Below are positions 25,027 to 37,665 of a stretch of DNA of 64,000 nucleotides, piece by piece. Every line of letters starts with the position of its first letter. Within the stretch, counting starts at the first letter, position 1. Both the position numbers and the translations under genes were made by a program. The stretch spans positions 2,418,001 to 2,482,000 of the forward strand of contig NW_027192658.1 in assembly GCF_949987515.2 (NCBI RefSeq). Reading direction: 5' to 3'. The stretch comes from Delphinus delphis (taxonomy: Eukaryota > Chordata > Mammalia > Artiodactyla > Delphinidae). The notes beneath the pieces were generated by a model, which did not search any database, was not told the origin of the DNA, and saw nothing but the letters and a program-made list of their open reading frames with translations.

Positions 25027-26606
25027 TTGGCCAAAAAGGGCGTATGCGTTTTTTCCTGAATATATTCAGGAAAAAACGCATATGCCCTTTTTGGCCAACC
25101 AAGCCAACTTGCAAAGGAAATCTGCACTACAATGAAGTCTCACTTCCCCCCGGTCAAAAGGGCCATCTGAAAAAAGTGTAAAATCCAGAAAGGCAGGACA
25201 GGCCATGGAGAACTGGGAGCCTTGTTATGCTGATGGGCGGGATGTAAATTGCCAACAGACACTCGGGAGAAGTGTATGGTGTTTCCTGAAACATCTAAAA
25301 AACAAAGCAACAGAGCCTAGGGCACTTCCACTTATGGTCCTATAGCTTAGGGAAATTAAAATCAAAAAGACACAGCCACCCCAAAGTTTGGGACGCCTCT
25401 GTTTACAAGAACCTCGTTTACCGTACAAGTTCAATATCACAGAAAGTGAAAAATGGATAAAGAACTTGTGGTACTTACGTACAATGCAGTATCACTCAGC
25501 AATGAAATCTATGTCATCAGGACCGTAGCAGCATAATGAGTGGATTCAGGTACGATGATTCTAACTGAAATAAGTCACACAGAAAAAGAAACATCATAAG
25601 ATATCACTAATACATGGAATGTAAACTTGGCTACACAGGAACTGAATTACAGAACAGAAGAGCGTCTCAAATTTAGAAAACCAACTTATGCTTGCTTAAG
25701 GGGAAAGGTGAGTTGGGGTGCTGCATGAAACCAGAGATTGAAATGAGCACAGATAAAGTTCCTTAAGCCAAATATGGAATAGACAAGAGCTACTCCTTGC
25801 TCAACGAAATGGACTCAACACCGCATATTAAACGCCTAAGAATGTACCTGACTAGTAAGTATCTTAAAACCTATGGATTGCTATGTCTCCGAAAGAGAAT
25901 CAAGCATGTGTACAGGGGCATAAACGCAGCAGTGATAGGATTGGAGATGTTCGGTGAGCAAATGAAGACCCTTTGAAGTCATATTGCATGGTACCCATTC
26001 CACGGGTTTCAACTACCCAGGTTTTAGGTATTCTTCCTTCAGCTAAAACATGCATGTGGAACCCAGAGTATGATCAACCGTGTGATCGGGAGACGTGTTC
26101 AAATATGTCTCAGTTTTCGTACCCTGGTACTCGGGTGCAACATTCCAGATGCTTTACTAACACTCTCCCGACTTGGAGAGTCAGTCCCTTCAACCTCCTG
26201 TTTGGCCCAGTTTACAATTTCTGTGGAAGATGAACAGGAATAGCGAGAACCAATGAGAGACTAGCTGGAGGTGTCTGGATGGGCAAATTTAACTCTCATT
26301 TCCCACCAGGAAGAGGAATTAACCAAAGGCTCAGCGTGCCGTGCCGGAACCAGATTAGGGCCTGAAGCCATCCTGCGGTGTTGCGGCCAGCTCAAAAGAA
26401 AGCGAGTTGAAGAAAGGAGCTCAGGGGCACTGTAATTCACAAACCTGCAGAGTTATAAATGACAGCTATCGTCCAAAAATAGACTGAAGTAAGGCTGCCA
26501 AGAGGACTTGAAAGCGGGGCAGAATTGCAGGAAACCGATTTCAGGAGGTAGACTGGAATTGCATTGAAAGCATAGGAAAAGAGGCAGAACGTCCACAATG
26601 ATGCAC
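25027..26606. repeat. Satellite unit 16 (1,580 bp, hybrid)
   Basis: First third is the unit-7/10 type (aagccaacttgc, aggaccgtagc); from about 25610 it is the unit-8/11 type (atacatggaatg, gaattacagaacagaagagcg, ggagatgttcgg). Right palindrome arm has catatgccc instead of catacgccc. Reads as the product of an unequal crossover that removed one unit. Confidence 0.9.
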
Positions 26607-28186
26607 TTGGCCAAAAAGGGCGTATGCGTTTTTTCCTGAATATATTCAGGAAAAAACGCATACGCCCTTTTTGGCCAACCAAGCAAGCTTGCAAAGGAAA
26701 TCTGCACTACAATGAAGTCTCACTTCCCCCCGGTCAAAAGGGCCATCTGAAAAAAGTGTAAAATCCAGAAAGGCAGGACAGGCCATGGAGAACTGGGAGC
26801 CTTGTTATGCTGATGGGCGGGATGTAAATTACCAACAGACACTCAGGAGAAGTGTATGGTGTTTCCTGAAACATCTAAAAAACAAAGCAACAGAGCCTAG
26901 GGCACTTCCACTTATGGTCCTATAGCATAGGGAAATTAAAATCAAAAAGACACAGCCACCCCAAAGTTTGGAACGGCTCTGTTTACAAGAACCTCGTTTA
27001 CAGTACAAGTTCAACATCGCAGAAAGTGGAAAATGGATAAAGAAGTTGTGGTATTCACTTACAATGCAGTATCACTCAGCAATGAAATCTATGTCATCAG
27101 GCCCTTAGCAGCACAATGACTGGATTCAGGTATGATGATTCTAACTGAAATAAGTCACACAGAAAAAGAAACATCATAAGATATCAGTAATACACGGAAT
27201 GGAAACTTGGCTACACAGGAACTGAATTACAGAACAGAACAGGGTCTCAAATTTAGAAAACCAACTTATGCTTGCTTAAGGGGAAAGGTGAGTTGGGGTG
27301 CTGCATAAAACCAGAGATTGAAATGAGCACAGATAAAGTTCCTTAAGCCAAATATGGAATACACAAGAGCTACTCCTTGCTCAACGAAATGGACTCAACA
27401 CCGCATATTAAACGCCTAAGAATGTACCTGACTAGTAAGTATCTTAAAACCTATGGATTGCTATGTCTCTGAAAGAGAATCAAGCATGTGTACAGGGGCA
27501 TACACGCAGCAGTGATAGGATTGGAGAGGTTCGGTGAGCAAATGAAGACCCTTTGAAGTCATATTGCATGGTACCCATTCCAAGGGTTTCACCTACCCAG
27601 GTTTAAGGTATTCTTCCTTCAGCTAAAACATGCATGTGGAACCTAGAGTATGATCAATCATGTGATCAGGAGACGTGTTCAAATATGTCTCAGTTTTCGT
27701 ACCCTGGTACTCGGGTGCAACATTCCAGACGCTTTACTAACACTCTCCCCACTTGGAGAGTCAGTCCCTTTAACCTCCTGTTTGGCCCAGTTTGCAATTT
27801 CTGCGGAAGATGAAGAGGAATAGCGAGAACCAATGAGACACTAGCTGGAGGTGTCTGAACGGGCAAATTTAACTCTCATTTCCCACCAGGAAGAGGAATT
27901 AACCAAAGGCTCAGCGTGCCATGCCGGAACCAGATTAGGGCCTGAAGACATCCTGCGGTGTTGCGGCCAGGTCACAAGAAAGCGAGTTGAAGAAAGGAGC
28001 TCAGGGGCACTGTAATTCACAAACCTGCAGAGTTATAAATGACAGCTATCGTCCAAAAATATACTGAAGTAAGGCTGCCAAGAGGACTTGAAAGCGGGGC
28101 AGAATTGCAGGAAACCGATTTCAGGAGGTAGACTGGAATTGCATTGAAAGCATAGGAAAAGAGGCAGAACGTCCACAATGATGCAC
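26607..28186. repeat. Satellite unit 17 (1,580 bp)
   Basis: Unit-9/12 type (tatagcataggg, cacaatgactgg, catacacgcagc). Palindrome perfect. Confidence 0.92.
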
Positions 28187-29766
28187 TTGGCCAAAAAGGG
28201 CGTATGCGTTTTTTCCTGAATATATTCAGGAAAAAACGCATACGCCCTTTTTGGCCAACCAAGCAAACTTGCAAAAGAAATCTGCACTACAATGAAGTCT
28301 CACTTCCCCCCGGTCAAAAGGGCCATCTGAAAAAAGGGTAAAATCCAGAAAGGCAGGACAGGCCATGGAGAACTGGGAGCCTTGTTATGCTGATGGGCGG
28401 GATGTAAATTGCCAACAGACACTCGGGAGAAGTGTATGGTGTTTCCTGAAACATCTAAAAAACAAAGCAACAGAGCCTAGGGCACTTCCACTTATGGTCC
28501 TATAGCTTAGGGAAATTAAAATCAAAAAGACACAGCCACCCCAAAGTTTGGGACGCCTCTGTTTACAAGAACCTCGTTTACCGTACAAGTTCAATATCAC
28601 AGAAAGTGAAAAATGGATAAAGAACTTGTGGTACTTACGTACAATGCAGTATCACTCAGCAATGAAATCTATGTCATCAGGACCGTAGCAGCATAATGAG
28701 TGGATTCAGGTACGATGATTCTAACTGAAATAAGTCACACAGAAAAAGAAACATCATAAGATATCAGTAATACACGGAATGTAAACTTGGCTACACAGGA
28801 ACTGCATTCCAAAACAGAACAGGTTCTCAAATTTAGAAAACCAACTTATGCTTGCTTAAGGGGAAAGGTGAGTTGGGGTGCTGCATAAAACCAGAGATTG
28901 AAATGAGCACAGATAAAGTTCCTTAAGCCAAATATGGAATAGACAAGAGCTACTCCTTGCTCAACGAAATGGACTCAACACCGCATATTAAACGCCTAAG
29001 AATGTACCTGACTAGTAAGTATCTTAAAACCTATGGATTGCTATGTCTCTGAAAGAGAATCAAGCATGTGTACAGGGGCATAAACGCAGCAGTGATAGGA
29101 TTGGAGAGGTCCGGTGAGCAAATGAAGACCCTTTGAAGTCATATTGCATGGTACCCATTCCACGGGTTTCAACTACCCAGGTTTTAGGTATTCTTCCTTC
29201 AGCTAAAACATGCATGTGGAACCCAGAGTATGATCAACCATGTGATCGGGAGACGTGTTCAAATATGTCTCAGTTTTCCTCCCCTGGTACTCGGGTGCAA
29301 CATTCCAGACGCTTTACTAACACTCTCCCCACTTGGAGAGTCAGCGCCTTTAAACTCCTGTTTGGCACAGTTTGCAATTTCTGCGGAAGATGAACAGGAA
29401 TAGCGAGAACCAATGAGAGGCTAGCTGGAGGTGTCTGGACGGGCAAATTTAACTCTCATTTCCCACCAGGAAGAGGAAATAACCAAAGGCTCAGCGTGCC
29501 GTGCCGGAACCAGATTAGGGCCTGAAGCCATCCTGCGGTGTTGCGGCCAGGTCACAAGAAAGCGAGTTGAAGAAAGGAGCTCAGGGGCACTGTAATTCAC
29601 AAACCTGCAGAGTTATAAATGACAGCTATCGTCCAAAAATAGACTGAAGTAAGGCTGCCAAGAGGACTTGAAAGCGGGGCAGAATTGCAGGAAACCGATT
29701 TCAGGAGGTAGACTGGAATTGCATTGAAAGCATAGGAAAAGAGGCAGAACGTCCACAATGATGCAC
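28187..29766. repeat. Satellite unit 18 (1,580 bp)
   Basis: aagcaaacttgcaaaagaaat and aaaaaagggtaaaatcc after the palindrome; L1 part of unit-7 type, 3' part of unit-15 type (aacaggttctc, ggtccggtgagc, tttaaactcc). Palindrome perfect. Confidence 0.92.
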
Positions 29767-31346
29767 TTGGCCAAAAAGGGCGTATGCGTTTTTTCCTGAA
29801 TATATTCAGGAAAAAACGCATATGCCCTTTTTGGCCAACCAAGCCAACTTGCAAAGGAAATCTGCACTACAATGAAGTCTCATTTCCCCCCGGTCAAAAG
29901 GGCCATCTGAAAAAAGTGTAAAATCCAGAAAGGCAGGACAGGCCATGGAGAACTGGGAGCCTTGTTATGCTGATGGGCGGGATGTAAATTGCCAACAGAC
30001 ACTCGGGAGAAGTGTATGGTGTTTCCTGAAACATCTAAAAAACAAAGCAACAGAGCCTAGGGCACTTCCACTTATGGTCCTATAGCTTAGGGAAATTAAA
30101 ATCAAAAAGACACAGCCACCCCAAAGTTTGGGACGCCTCTGTTTACAAGAACCTCGTTTACCGTACAAGTTCAATATCACAGAAAGTGAAAAATGGATAA
30201 AGAACTTGTGGTACTTACGTACAATGCAGTATCACTCAGCAATGAAATCTATGTCATCAGGACCGTAGCAGCATAATGAGTGGATTCAGGTACGATGATT
30301 CTAACTGAAATAAGTCACACAGAAAAAGAAACATCATAAGATATCACTAATACATGGAATGTAAACTTGGCTACACAGGAACTGAATTACAGAACAGAAG
30401 AGCGTCTCAAATTTAGAAAACCAACTTATGCTTGCTTAAGGGGAAAGGTGAGTTGGGGTGCTGCATAAAACCAGAGATTGAAATGAGCACAGATAAAGTT
30501 CCTTAAGCCAAATATGGAATAGACAAGAGCTACTCCTTGCTCAACGAAATGGACTCAACACCGCATATTAAACGCCTAAGAATGTACCTGACTAGTAAGT
30601 ATCTTAAAACCTATGGATTGCTATGTCTCCGAAAGAGAATCAAGCATGTGTACAGGGGCATAAACGCAGCAGTGATAGGATTGGAGATGTTCGGTGAGCA
30701 AATGAAGACCCTTTGAAGTCATATTGCATGGTACCCATTCCACGGGTTTCAACTACCCAGGTTTTAGGTATTCTTCCTTCAGCTAAAACATGCATGTGGA
30801 ACCCAGAGTATGATCAACCGTGTGATCGGGAGACGTGTTCAAATATGTCTCAGTTTTCGTACCCTGGTACTCGGGTGCAACATTCCAGATGCTTTACTAA
30901 CACTCTCCCGACTTGGAGAGTCAGTCCCTTCAACCTCCTGTTTGGCCCAGTTTACAATTTCTGTGGAAGATGAACAGGAATAGCGAGAACCAATGAGAGA
31001 CTAGCTGGAGGTGTCTGGATGGGCAAATTTAACTCTCATTTCCCACCAGGAAGAGGAATTAACCAAAGGCTCAGCGTGCCGGTCCGGAACCAGATTAGGG
31101 CCTGAAGCCATCCTGCGGTGTTGCGGCCAGCTCAAAAGAAAGCGAGTTGAAGAAAGGAGCTCAGGGGCACTGTAATTCACAAACCTGCAGAGTTATAAAT
31201 GACAGCTATCGTCCAAAAATAGACTGAAGTAAGGCTGCCAAGAGGACTTGAAAGCGGGGCAGAATTGCAGGAAACCGATTTCAGGAGGTAGACTGGAATT
31301 GCATTGAAAGCATAGGAAAAGAGGCAGAACGTCCACAATGATGCAC
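29767..31346. repeat. Satellite unit 19 (1,580 bp, hybrid)
   Basis: Copy of the hybrid unit 16, including catatgccc in the right palindrome arm; private catttccccc near 29881 and gccggtccgg near 31079. Confidence 0.92.
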
Positions 31347-32926
31347 TTGGCCAAAAAGGGCGTATGCGTTTTTTCCTGAATATATTCAGGAAAAAACGCA
31401 TACGCCCTTTTTGGCCAACCAAGCAAGCTTGCAAAGGAAATCTGCACTACAATGAAGTCTCACTTCCCCCCGGTCAAAAGGGCCATCTGAAAAAAGTGTA
31501 AAATCCAGAAAGGCAGGACAGGCCATGGAGAACTGGGAGCCTTGTTATGCTGATGGGCGGGATGTAAATTACCAACAGACACTCAGGAGAAGTGTATGGT
31601 GTTTCCTGAAACATCTAAAAAACAAAGCAACAGAGCCTAGGGCACTTCCACTTATGGTCCTATAGCATAGGGAAATTAAAATCAAAAAGACACAGCCACC
31701 CCAAAGTTTGGAACGGCTCTGTTTACAAGAACCTCGTTTACAGTACAAGTTCAACATCGCAGAAAGTGGAAAATGGATAAAGAAGTTGTGGTATTCACTT
31801 ACAATGCAGTATCACTCAGCAATGAAATCTATGTCATCAGGCCCTTAGCAGCACAATGACTGGATTCAGGTATGATGATTCTAACTGAAATAAGTCACAC
31901 AGAAAAAGAAACTTCATAAGATATCAGTAATACACGGAATGGAAACTTGGCTACACAGGAACTGAATTACAGAACAGAACAGGGTCTCAAATTTAGAAAA
32001 CCAACTTATGCTTGCTTAAGGGGAAAGGTGAGTTGGGGTGCTGCATAAAACCAGAGATTGAAATGAGCACAGATAAAGTTCCTTAAGCCAAATATGGAAT
32101 AGACAAGAGCTACTCCTTGCTCAACGAAATGGACTCAACACCGCATATTAAACGCCTAAGAATGTACCTGACTAGTAAGTATCTTAAAACCTATGGATTG
32201 CTATGTCTCTGAAAGAGAATCAAGCATGTGTACAGGGGCATACACGCAGCAGTGATAGGATTGGAGAGGTTCGGTGAGCAAATGAAGACCCTTTGAAGTC
32301 ATATTGCATGGTACCCATTCCAAGGGTTTCACCTACCCAGGTTTAAGGTATTCTTCCTTCAGCTAAAACATGCATGTGGAACCTAGAGTATGATCAATCA
32401 TGTGATCAGGAGACGTGTTCAAATATGTCTCAGTTTTCGTACCCTGGTACTCGGGTGCAACATTCCAGACGCTTTACTAACACTCTCCCCACTTGGAGAG
32501 TCAGTCCCTTTAACCTCCTGTTTGGCCCAGTTTGCAATTTCTGCGGAAGATGAAGAGGAATAGCGAGAACCAATGAGACACTAGCTGGAGGTGTCTGAAC
32601 GGGCAAATTTAACTCTCATTTCCCACCAGGAAGAGGAATTAACCAAAGGCTCAGCGTGCCATGCCGGAACCAGATTAGGGCCTGAAGACATCCTGCGGTG
32701 TTGCGGCCAGGTCACAAGAAAGCGAGTTGAAGAAAGGAGCTCAGGGGCACTGTAATTCACAAACCTGCAGAGTTATAAATGACAGCTATCGTCCAAAAAT
32801 ATACTGAAGTAAGGCTGCCAAGAGGACTTGAAAGCGGGGCAGAATTGCAGGAAACCGATTTCAGGAGGTAGACTGGAATTGCATTGAAAGCATAGGAAAA
32901 GAGGCAGAACGTCCACAATGATGCAC
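31347..32926. repeat. Satellite unit 20 (1,580 bp)
   Basis: Copy of unit 17; private aaacttcataag near 31911. Palindrome perfect. Confidence 0.92.
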
Positions 32927-34506
32927 TTGGCCAAAAAGGGCGTATGCGTTTTTTCCTGAATATATTCAGGAAAAAACGCATACGCCCTTTTTGGCCAACC
33001 AAGCAAACTTGCAAAAGAAATCTGCACTACAATGAAGTCTCACTTCCCCCCGGTCAAAAGGGCCATCTGAAAAAAGGGTAAAATCCAGAAAGGCAGGACA
33101 GGCCATGGAGAACTGGGAGCCTTGTTATGCTGATGGGCGGGATGTAAATTGCCAACAGACACTCGGGAGAAGTGTATGGTGTTTCCTGAAACATCTAAAA
33201 AACAAAGCAACAGAGCCTAGGGCACTTCCACTTATGGTCCTATAGCTTAGGGAAATTAAAATCAAAAAGACACAGCCACCCCAAAGTTTGGGACGCCTCT
33301 GTTTACAAGAACCTCGTTTACCGTACAAGTTCAATATCACAGAAAGTGAAAAATGGATAAAGAACTTGTGGTACTTACGTACAATGCAGTATCACTCAGC
33401 AATGAAATCTATGTCATCAGGACCGTAGCAGCATAATGAGTGGATTCAGGTACGATGATTCTAACTGAAATAAGTCACACAGAAAAAGAAACATCATAAG
33501 ATATCAGTAATACACGGAATGTAAACTTGGCTACACAGGAACTGCATTCCAAAACAGAACAGGGTCTCAAATTTAGAAAACCAACTTATGCTTGCTTAAG
33601 GGGAAAGGTGAGTTGGGGTGCTGCATAAAACCAGAGATTGAAATGAGCACAGATAAAGTTCCTTAAGCTAAATATGGAATAGACAAGAGCTACTCCTTGC
33701 TCAACGAAATGGACTCAACACCCCATATTAAACGCCTAAGAATGTACCTGACTAGTAAGTATCTTAAAACCTATGGATTGCTATGTCTCCAAAAGAGAAT
33801 CAAGCATGTGTACAGGGGCATATACGCAGCAGTGATAGGATTGGAGAGGTTCGGTGAGCAAATGAAGACCCTTTGAAGACATATTGCATGGTACCCATTC
33901 CACGGGTCTCAACTCTCCAGGTTTTAGGTATTCTTCCTTCAGCTAAAACACGCATGTGGAACCCAGAGTATGATCAACCGTGTGAACGGGAGACGTCTTC
34001 AAATATGTCTCAGTTTTCCTCCCCTGGTACTCGGGTGCAACATTCCAGACGCTTTACTAACACTCTCCCCACTTGGAGAGTCAGCGCCTTTAACCTCCTG
34101 TTTGGCCCAGTTTGCAATTTCTGCGGAAGATGAACAGGAATAGGGAGAACCAATGAGACACTAGCTGGAGGTGTCTGGACGGGCAAATTTAACTCTCATT
34201 TCCCACCAGGAAGAGGAAATAACCAAAGGCTCAGCGTGCCGTGCCGGAACCAGATTAGGGCCTGAAGCCATGCTGCGGTGTTGCGGCCAGGTCACAAGAA
34301 AGCGAGTTGAAGAAAGGAGCTCAGGGGCACTGTAATTCACAAACCTGCAGAGTTATAAATGACAGCTATCGTCCAAAAATAGACTGAAGTAAGGCTGCCA
34401 AGAGGACTTGAAAGCGGGGCAGAATTGCAGGAAACCGATTTCAGGAGGTAGACTGGAATTGCATTGAAAGCATAGGAAAAGAGGCAGAACGTCCACAATG
34501 ATGCAC
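32927..34506. repeat. Satellite unit 21 (1,580 bp)
   Basis: First about 620 bp copy unit 18, then unit-7 type (ttaagctaaat, gaagacatattg, gacgtcttc). Private catatacgcagc near 33820. Palindrome perfect. Confidence 0.92.
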
Positions 34507-36086
34507 TTGGCCAAAAAGGGCGTATGCGTTTTTTCCTGAATATATTCAGGAAAAAACGCATACGCCCTTTTTGGACAACCAAGCAAGCTTGCAAAGGAAA
34601 TCTGCACTACAATGAAGTCTCACTTCCCCCCGGTCAAAAGGTCCATCTGAAAAAAGTGTAAAATCCAGAAAGGCAGGACAGGCCATGGAGAACTGGGAGC
34701 CTTGTTATGCTGATGGGCGGGATGTAAATTGCCAACAGACACTTGGGAGAAGTGTATGGTGTTTCCTGAAACATCTAAAAAACAAAGCAACAGAGCCTAG
34801 GGCACTTCCACTTATGGTCCTATAGCTTAGGGAAATTAAAATCAAAAAGACACAGCCACCCCAAAGTTTGGAACGGCTCTGTTTACAAGAACCTCATTTA
34901 CAGTACAAGTTCAACATCGCAGAAAGTGAAAAATGGATAAAGAAGTTGTGGTATTCACTTACAATGCAGTATCACTCAGCAATGAAATCTATGTCATCAG
35001 GCCCGTAGCAGCACAATGAGTGGATTCAGGTATGATGATTCTAACTGAAATAAGTCACACAGAAAAAGAAACATCATAAGATATCAGTAATACACGGAAT
35101 GTAAACTTGGCAACACAGGAAGTGAATTACAGAACAGAACAGGTTCTCAAATTTAGAAAACCAACTTATGCTTGCTTAAGGGGAAAGGTGAGTTGGGGTG
35201 CTGCATAAAACCAGAGATTGAAATGAGCACAGATAAAGTTCCTTAAGCCAAATATGGAATAGACAAGAGCTACTCCTTGCTCAACGAAATGGACTCAACA
35301 CCGCATATTAAACGCCTAAGAATGTACCTGACTAGTAAGTATCTTAAAACCTATAGATTGCTATGTCTCCGAAAGAGAATCAAGCATGTGTACAGGGGCA
35401 TAAACGCAGCAGTGATAGGATTGGAGAGGTTCGGTGAGCAAATGAAGACCCTTTGAAGTCATATTGCATGGTACCCATTCCACGGGTTTCAACTACCCAG
35501 GTTTTAGGTATTCTTCCTTCAGCTAAAACATGCATGTGGAACCCAGAGTATGATCAACCATGTGATCGGGAGACGTGTTCAAATACGTCTCAGTTTTCCT
35601 CCCCTGGTACTCGGGTGCAACATTCCAGACGCTTTACTAACACTCTCCCCACTTGGAGAGTCAGCGCCTTTAAACTCCTGTTTGGCCCAGTTTGCAATTT
35701 CTGCGGAAGATGAACAGGAATAGCGAGAACCAATGAGAGGCTAGCTGCAGGTGTCTGGACGGGCAAATTTAACTCTCATTTCCCACCAGGAAGAGGAATT
35801 AACCAAAGGCTCAGCATGCCGGGCCGGAACCAGATTAGGGCCTGAAGCCATCCTGCGGTGTTGCGGCCAGGTCACAAGAAAGCGAGTTGAAGAAAGGAGC
35901 TCAGGGGCACTGTAATTCACAAACCTGCAGAGTTATAAATGACAGCTATCGTCCAAAAATAGACTGAAGTAAGGCTGCCAAGAGGACTTGAAAGCGGGGC
36001 AGAATTGCAGGAAACCGATTTCAGGAGGTAGACTGGAATTGCATTGAAAGCATAGGAAAAGAGGCAGAACGTCCACAATGATGCAC
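34507..36086. repeat. Satellite unit 22 (1,580 bp)
   Basis: ggacaa right palindrome arm; private acctcatttac near 34892 and ggcaacacaggaagtg near 35109. Confidence 0.92.
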
Positions 36087-37665
36087 TTGGCCAAAAAGGG
36101 CGTATGCGTTTTTTCCTGAATATATTCAGGAAAAAACGCATACGCCCTTTTTGGACAACCAAGCAAGCTTGCAAAGGAAATCTGCACTACAATGAAGTCT
36201 CACTTCCCCCTGGTCAAAAGGGCCATCTGAAAAAAGTGTAAAATCCAGAAAGGCAGGACAGGCCATGGAGAAGTGGGAGCCTTGTTATGCTGATGGGCGG
36301 GATGTAAATTGCCAACAACCACTCGGGAGAAGTGTATGGTGTTTCCTGAAACATCTAAAAAACAAAGCAACAGAACCTAGGGCACTTCCACTTATGGTCC
36401 TATAGCTTAGGGAAATTAAAATCAAAAAGACACAGCCACCCCAAAGTTTGGAACGGCTCTGTTTACAAGAACTTCGTTTACAGTACAAGTTCAACATCGC
36501 AGAAAGTGAAAAATGGATAAAGAAGTTGTGGTATTTACTTACAAAACAATATCACTCAGCAATGAAATCTATGTCATCAGGACCGTAGCAGCATAATGAG
36601 TGGATTCAGGTACGATGATTCTAACTGAAATAAGTCACACAGAAAAAGAAACATCATAAGATATCAGTAATACACGGAATGTAAACTTGGCTACACAGGA
36701 ACTGCATTCCAAAACAGAACAGGGTCTCAAATTTAGAAAACCAACTTATGCTTGCTTAAGGGGAAAGGTGAGTTGGGGTGCTGCATAAAACCAGAGATTG
36801 AAATGAGCACAGATAAAGTTCCTTAAGCTAAATATGGAATAGACAAGAGCTACTCCTTGCTCAACGAAATGGACTCAACACCCCATATTTAAAGCCTAAG
36901 AATGTACCTGACTAGTAAGTATCTTAAAACCTATGGATTGCTATGTCTCCAAAAGAGAATCAAGCGTGTGTACAGGGGCATAAACGCAGCAGTGATAGGA
37001 TTGGAGAGGTTCGGTGAGCAAATGAAGACCCTTTGAAGACATATTGCATGGTACCCATTCCACGGGTCTCAACTCTCCAGGTTTAGGTATTCTTCCTTCA
37101 GCTAAAACACGCATGTGGAACCCAGAGTATGATCAACCGTGTGAACGGGAGACGTCTTCAAATACGTCTCAGTTTTCCTCCCCTGGTACTCGGGTGCAAC
37201 ATTCCAGACGCTTTACTAACACTCTCCCCACTTGGAGAGTCAGCGCCTTTAACCTCCTGTTTGGCCCAGTTTGCAATTTCTGCGGAAGATGAACAGGAAT
37301 AGGGAGAACCAATGAGACACTAGCTGGAGGTGTCTGGACGGGCAAATTTAACTCTCATTTCCCACCAGGAAGAGGAAATAACCAAAGGCTCAGCGTGCCG
37401 TGCCGGAACCAGATTAGGGCCTGAAGCCATGCTGCGGTGTTGCGGCCAGGTCACAAGAAAGCGAGTTGAAGAAAGGAGCTTAGGGGCACTGTAATTCACA
37501 AACCTGCAGAGTTATAAATGACAGCTATCGTCCAAAAATAGACTGAAGTAAGGCTGCCAAGAAGACTTGAAAGCGGGGCAGAATTGCAGGAAACCGATTT
37601 CAGGAGGTAGACTGGAATTGCATTGAAAGCATAGGAAAAGAGGCAGAACGTCCACAATGATGCAC
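36087..37665. repeat. Satellite unit 23 (1,579 bp)
   Basis: ggacaa right palindrome arm. One base short at ccaggtttaggtatt (near 37080), and private catatttaaagcc near 36885. Mixes unit-8 type (gccaacaaccactcg) and unit-7 type (ttaagctaaat) markers. Confidence 0.92.

Larger units (their letters stand above)
21258..25608. repeat. Nine-unit-offset duplicate block, copy 2
   Basis: Ends at the hybrid junction in unit 16. To the left the two copies stop matching before the ccacaggtct site, where flanks belong to different unit types (cctatgaatg versus cctaagaatg). Confidence 0.8.
24066..28805. repeat. Higher-order repeat, three-unit block B, copy 1
   Basis: About 4,740 bp matching 28806-33545. 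I see only about six differences (gcatgaaacc/gcataaaacc, gaagacatcc/gaagccatcc, cacttcccc/catttcccc, gtgccggaac/ggtccggaac, acacaagag/agacaagag, acatcataag/acttcataag). This is the freshest duplication in the window. Confidence 0.85.
28806..33545. repeat. Higher-order repeat, three-unit block B, copy 2
   Basis: Units 19-21 repeat units 16-18, including the hybrid junction of unit 16. The match ends near 33565, where acagggtctc replaces acaggttctc and the sequence turns into the unit-7 type. Confidence 0.85.
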
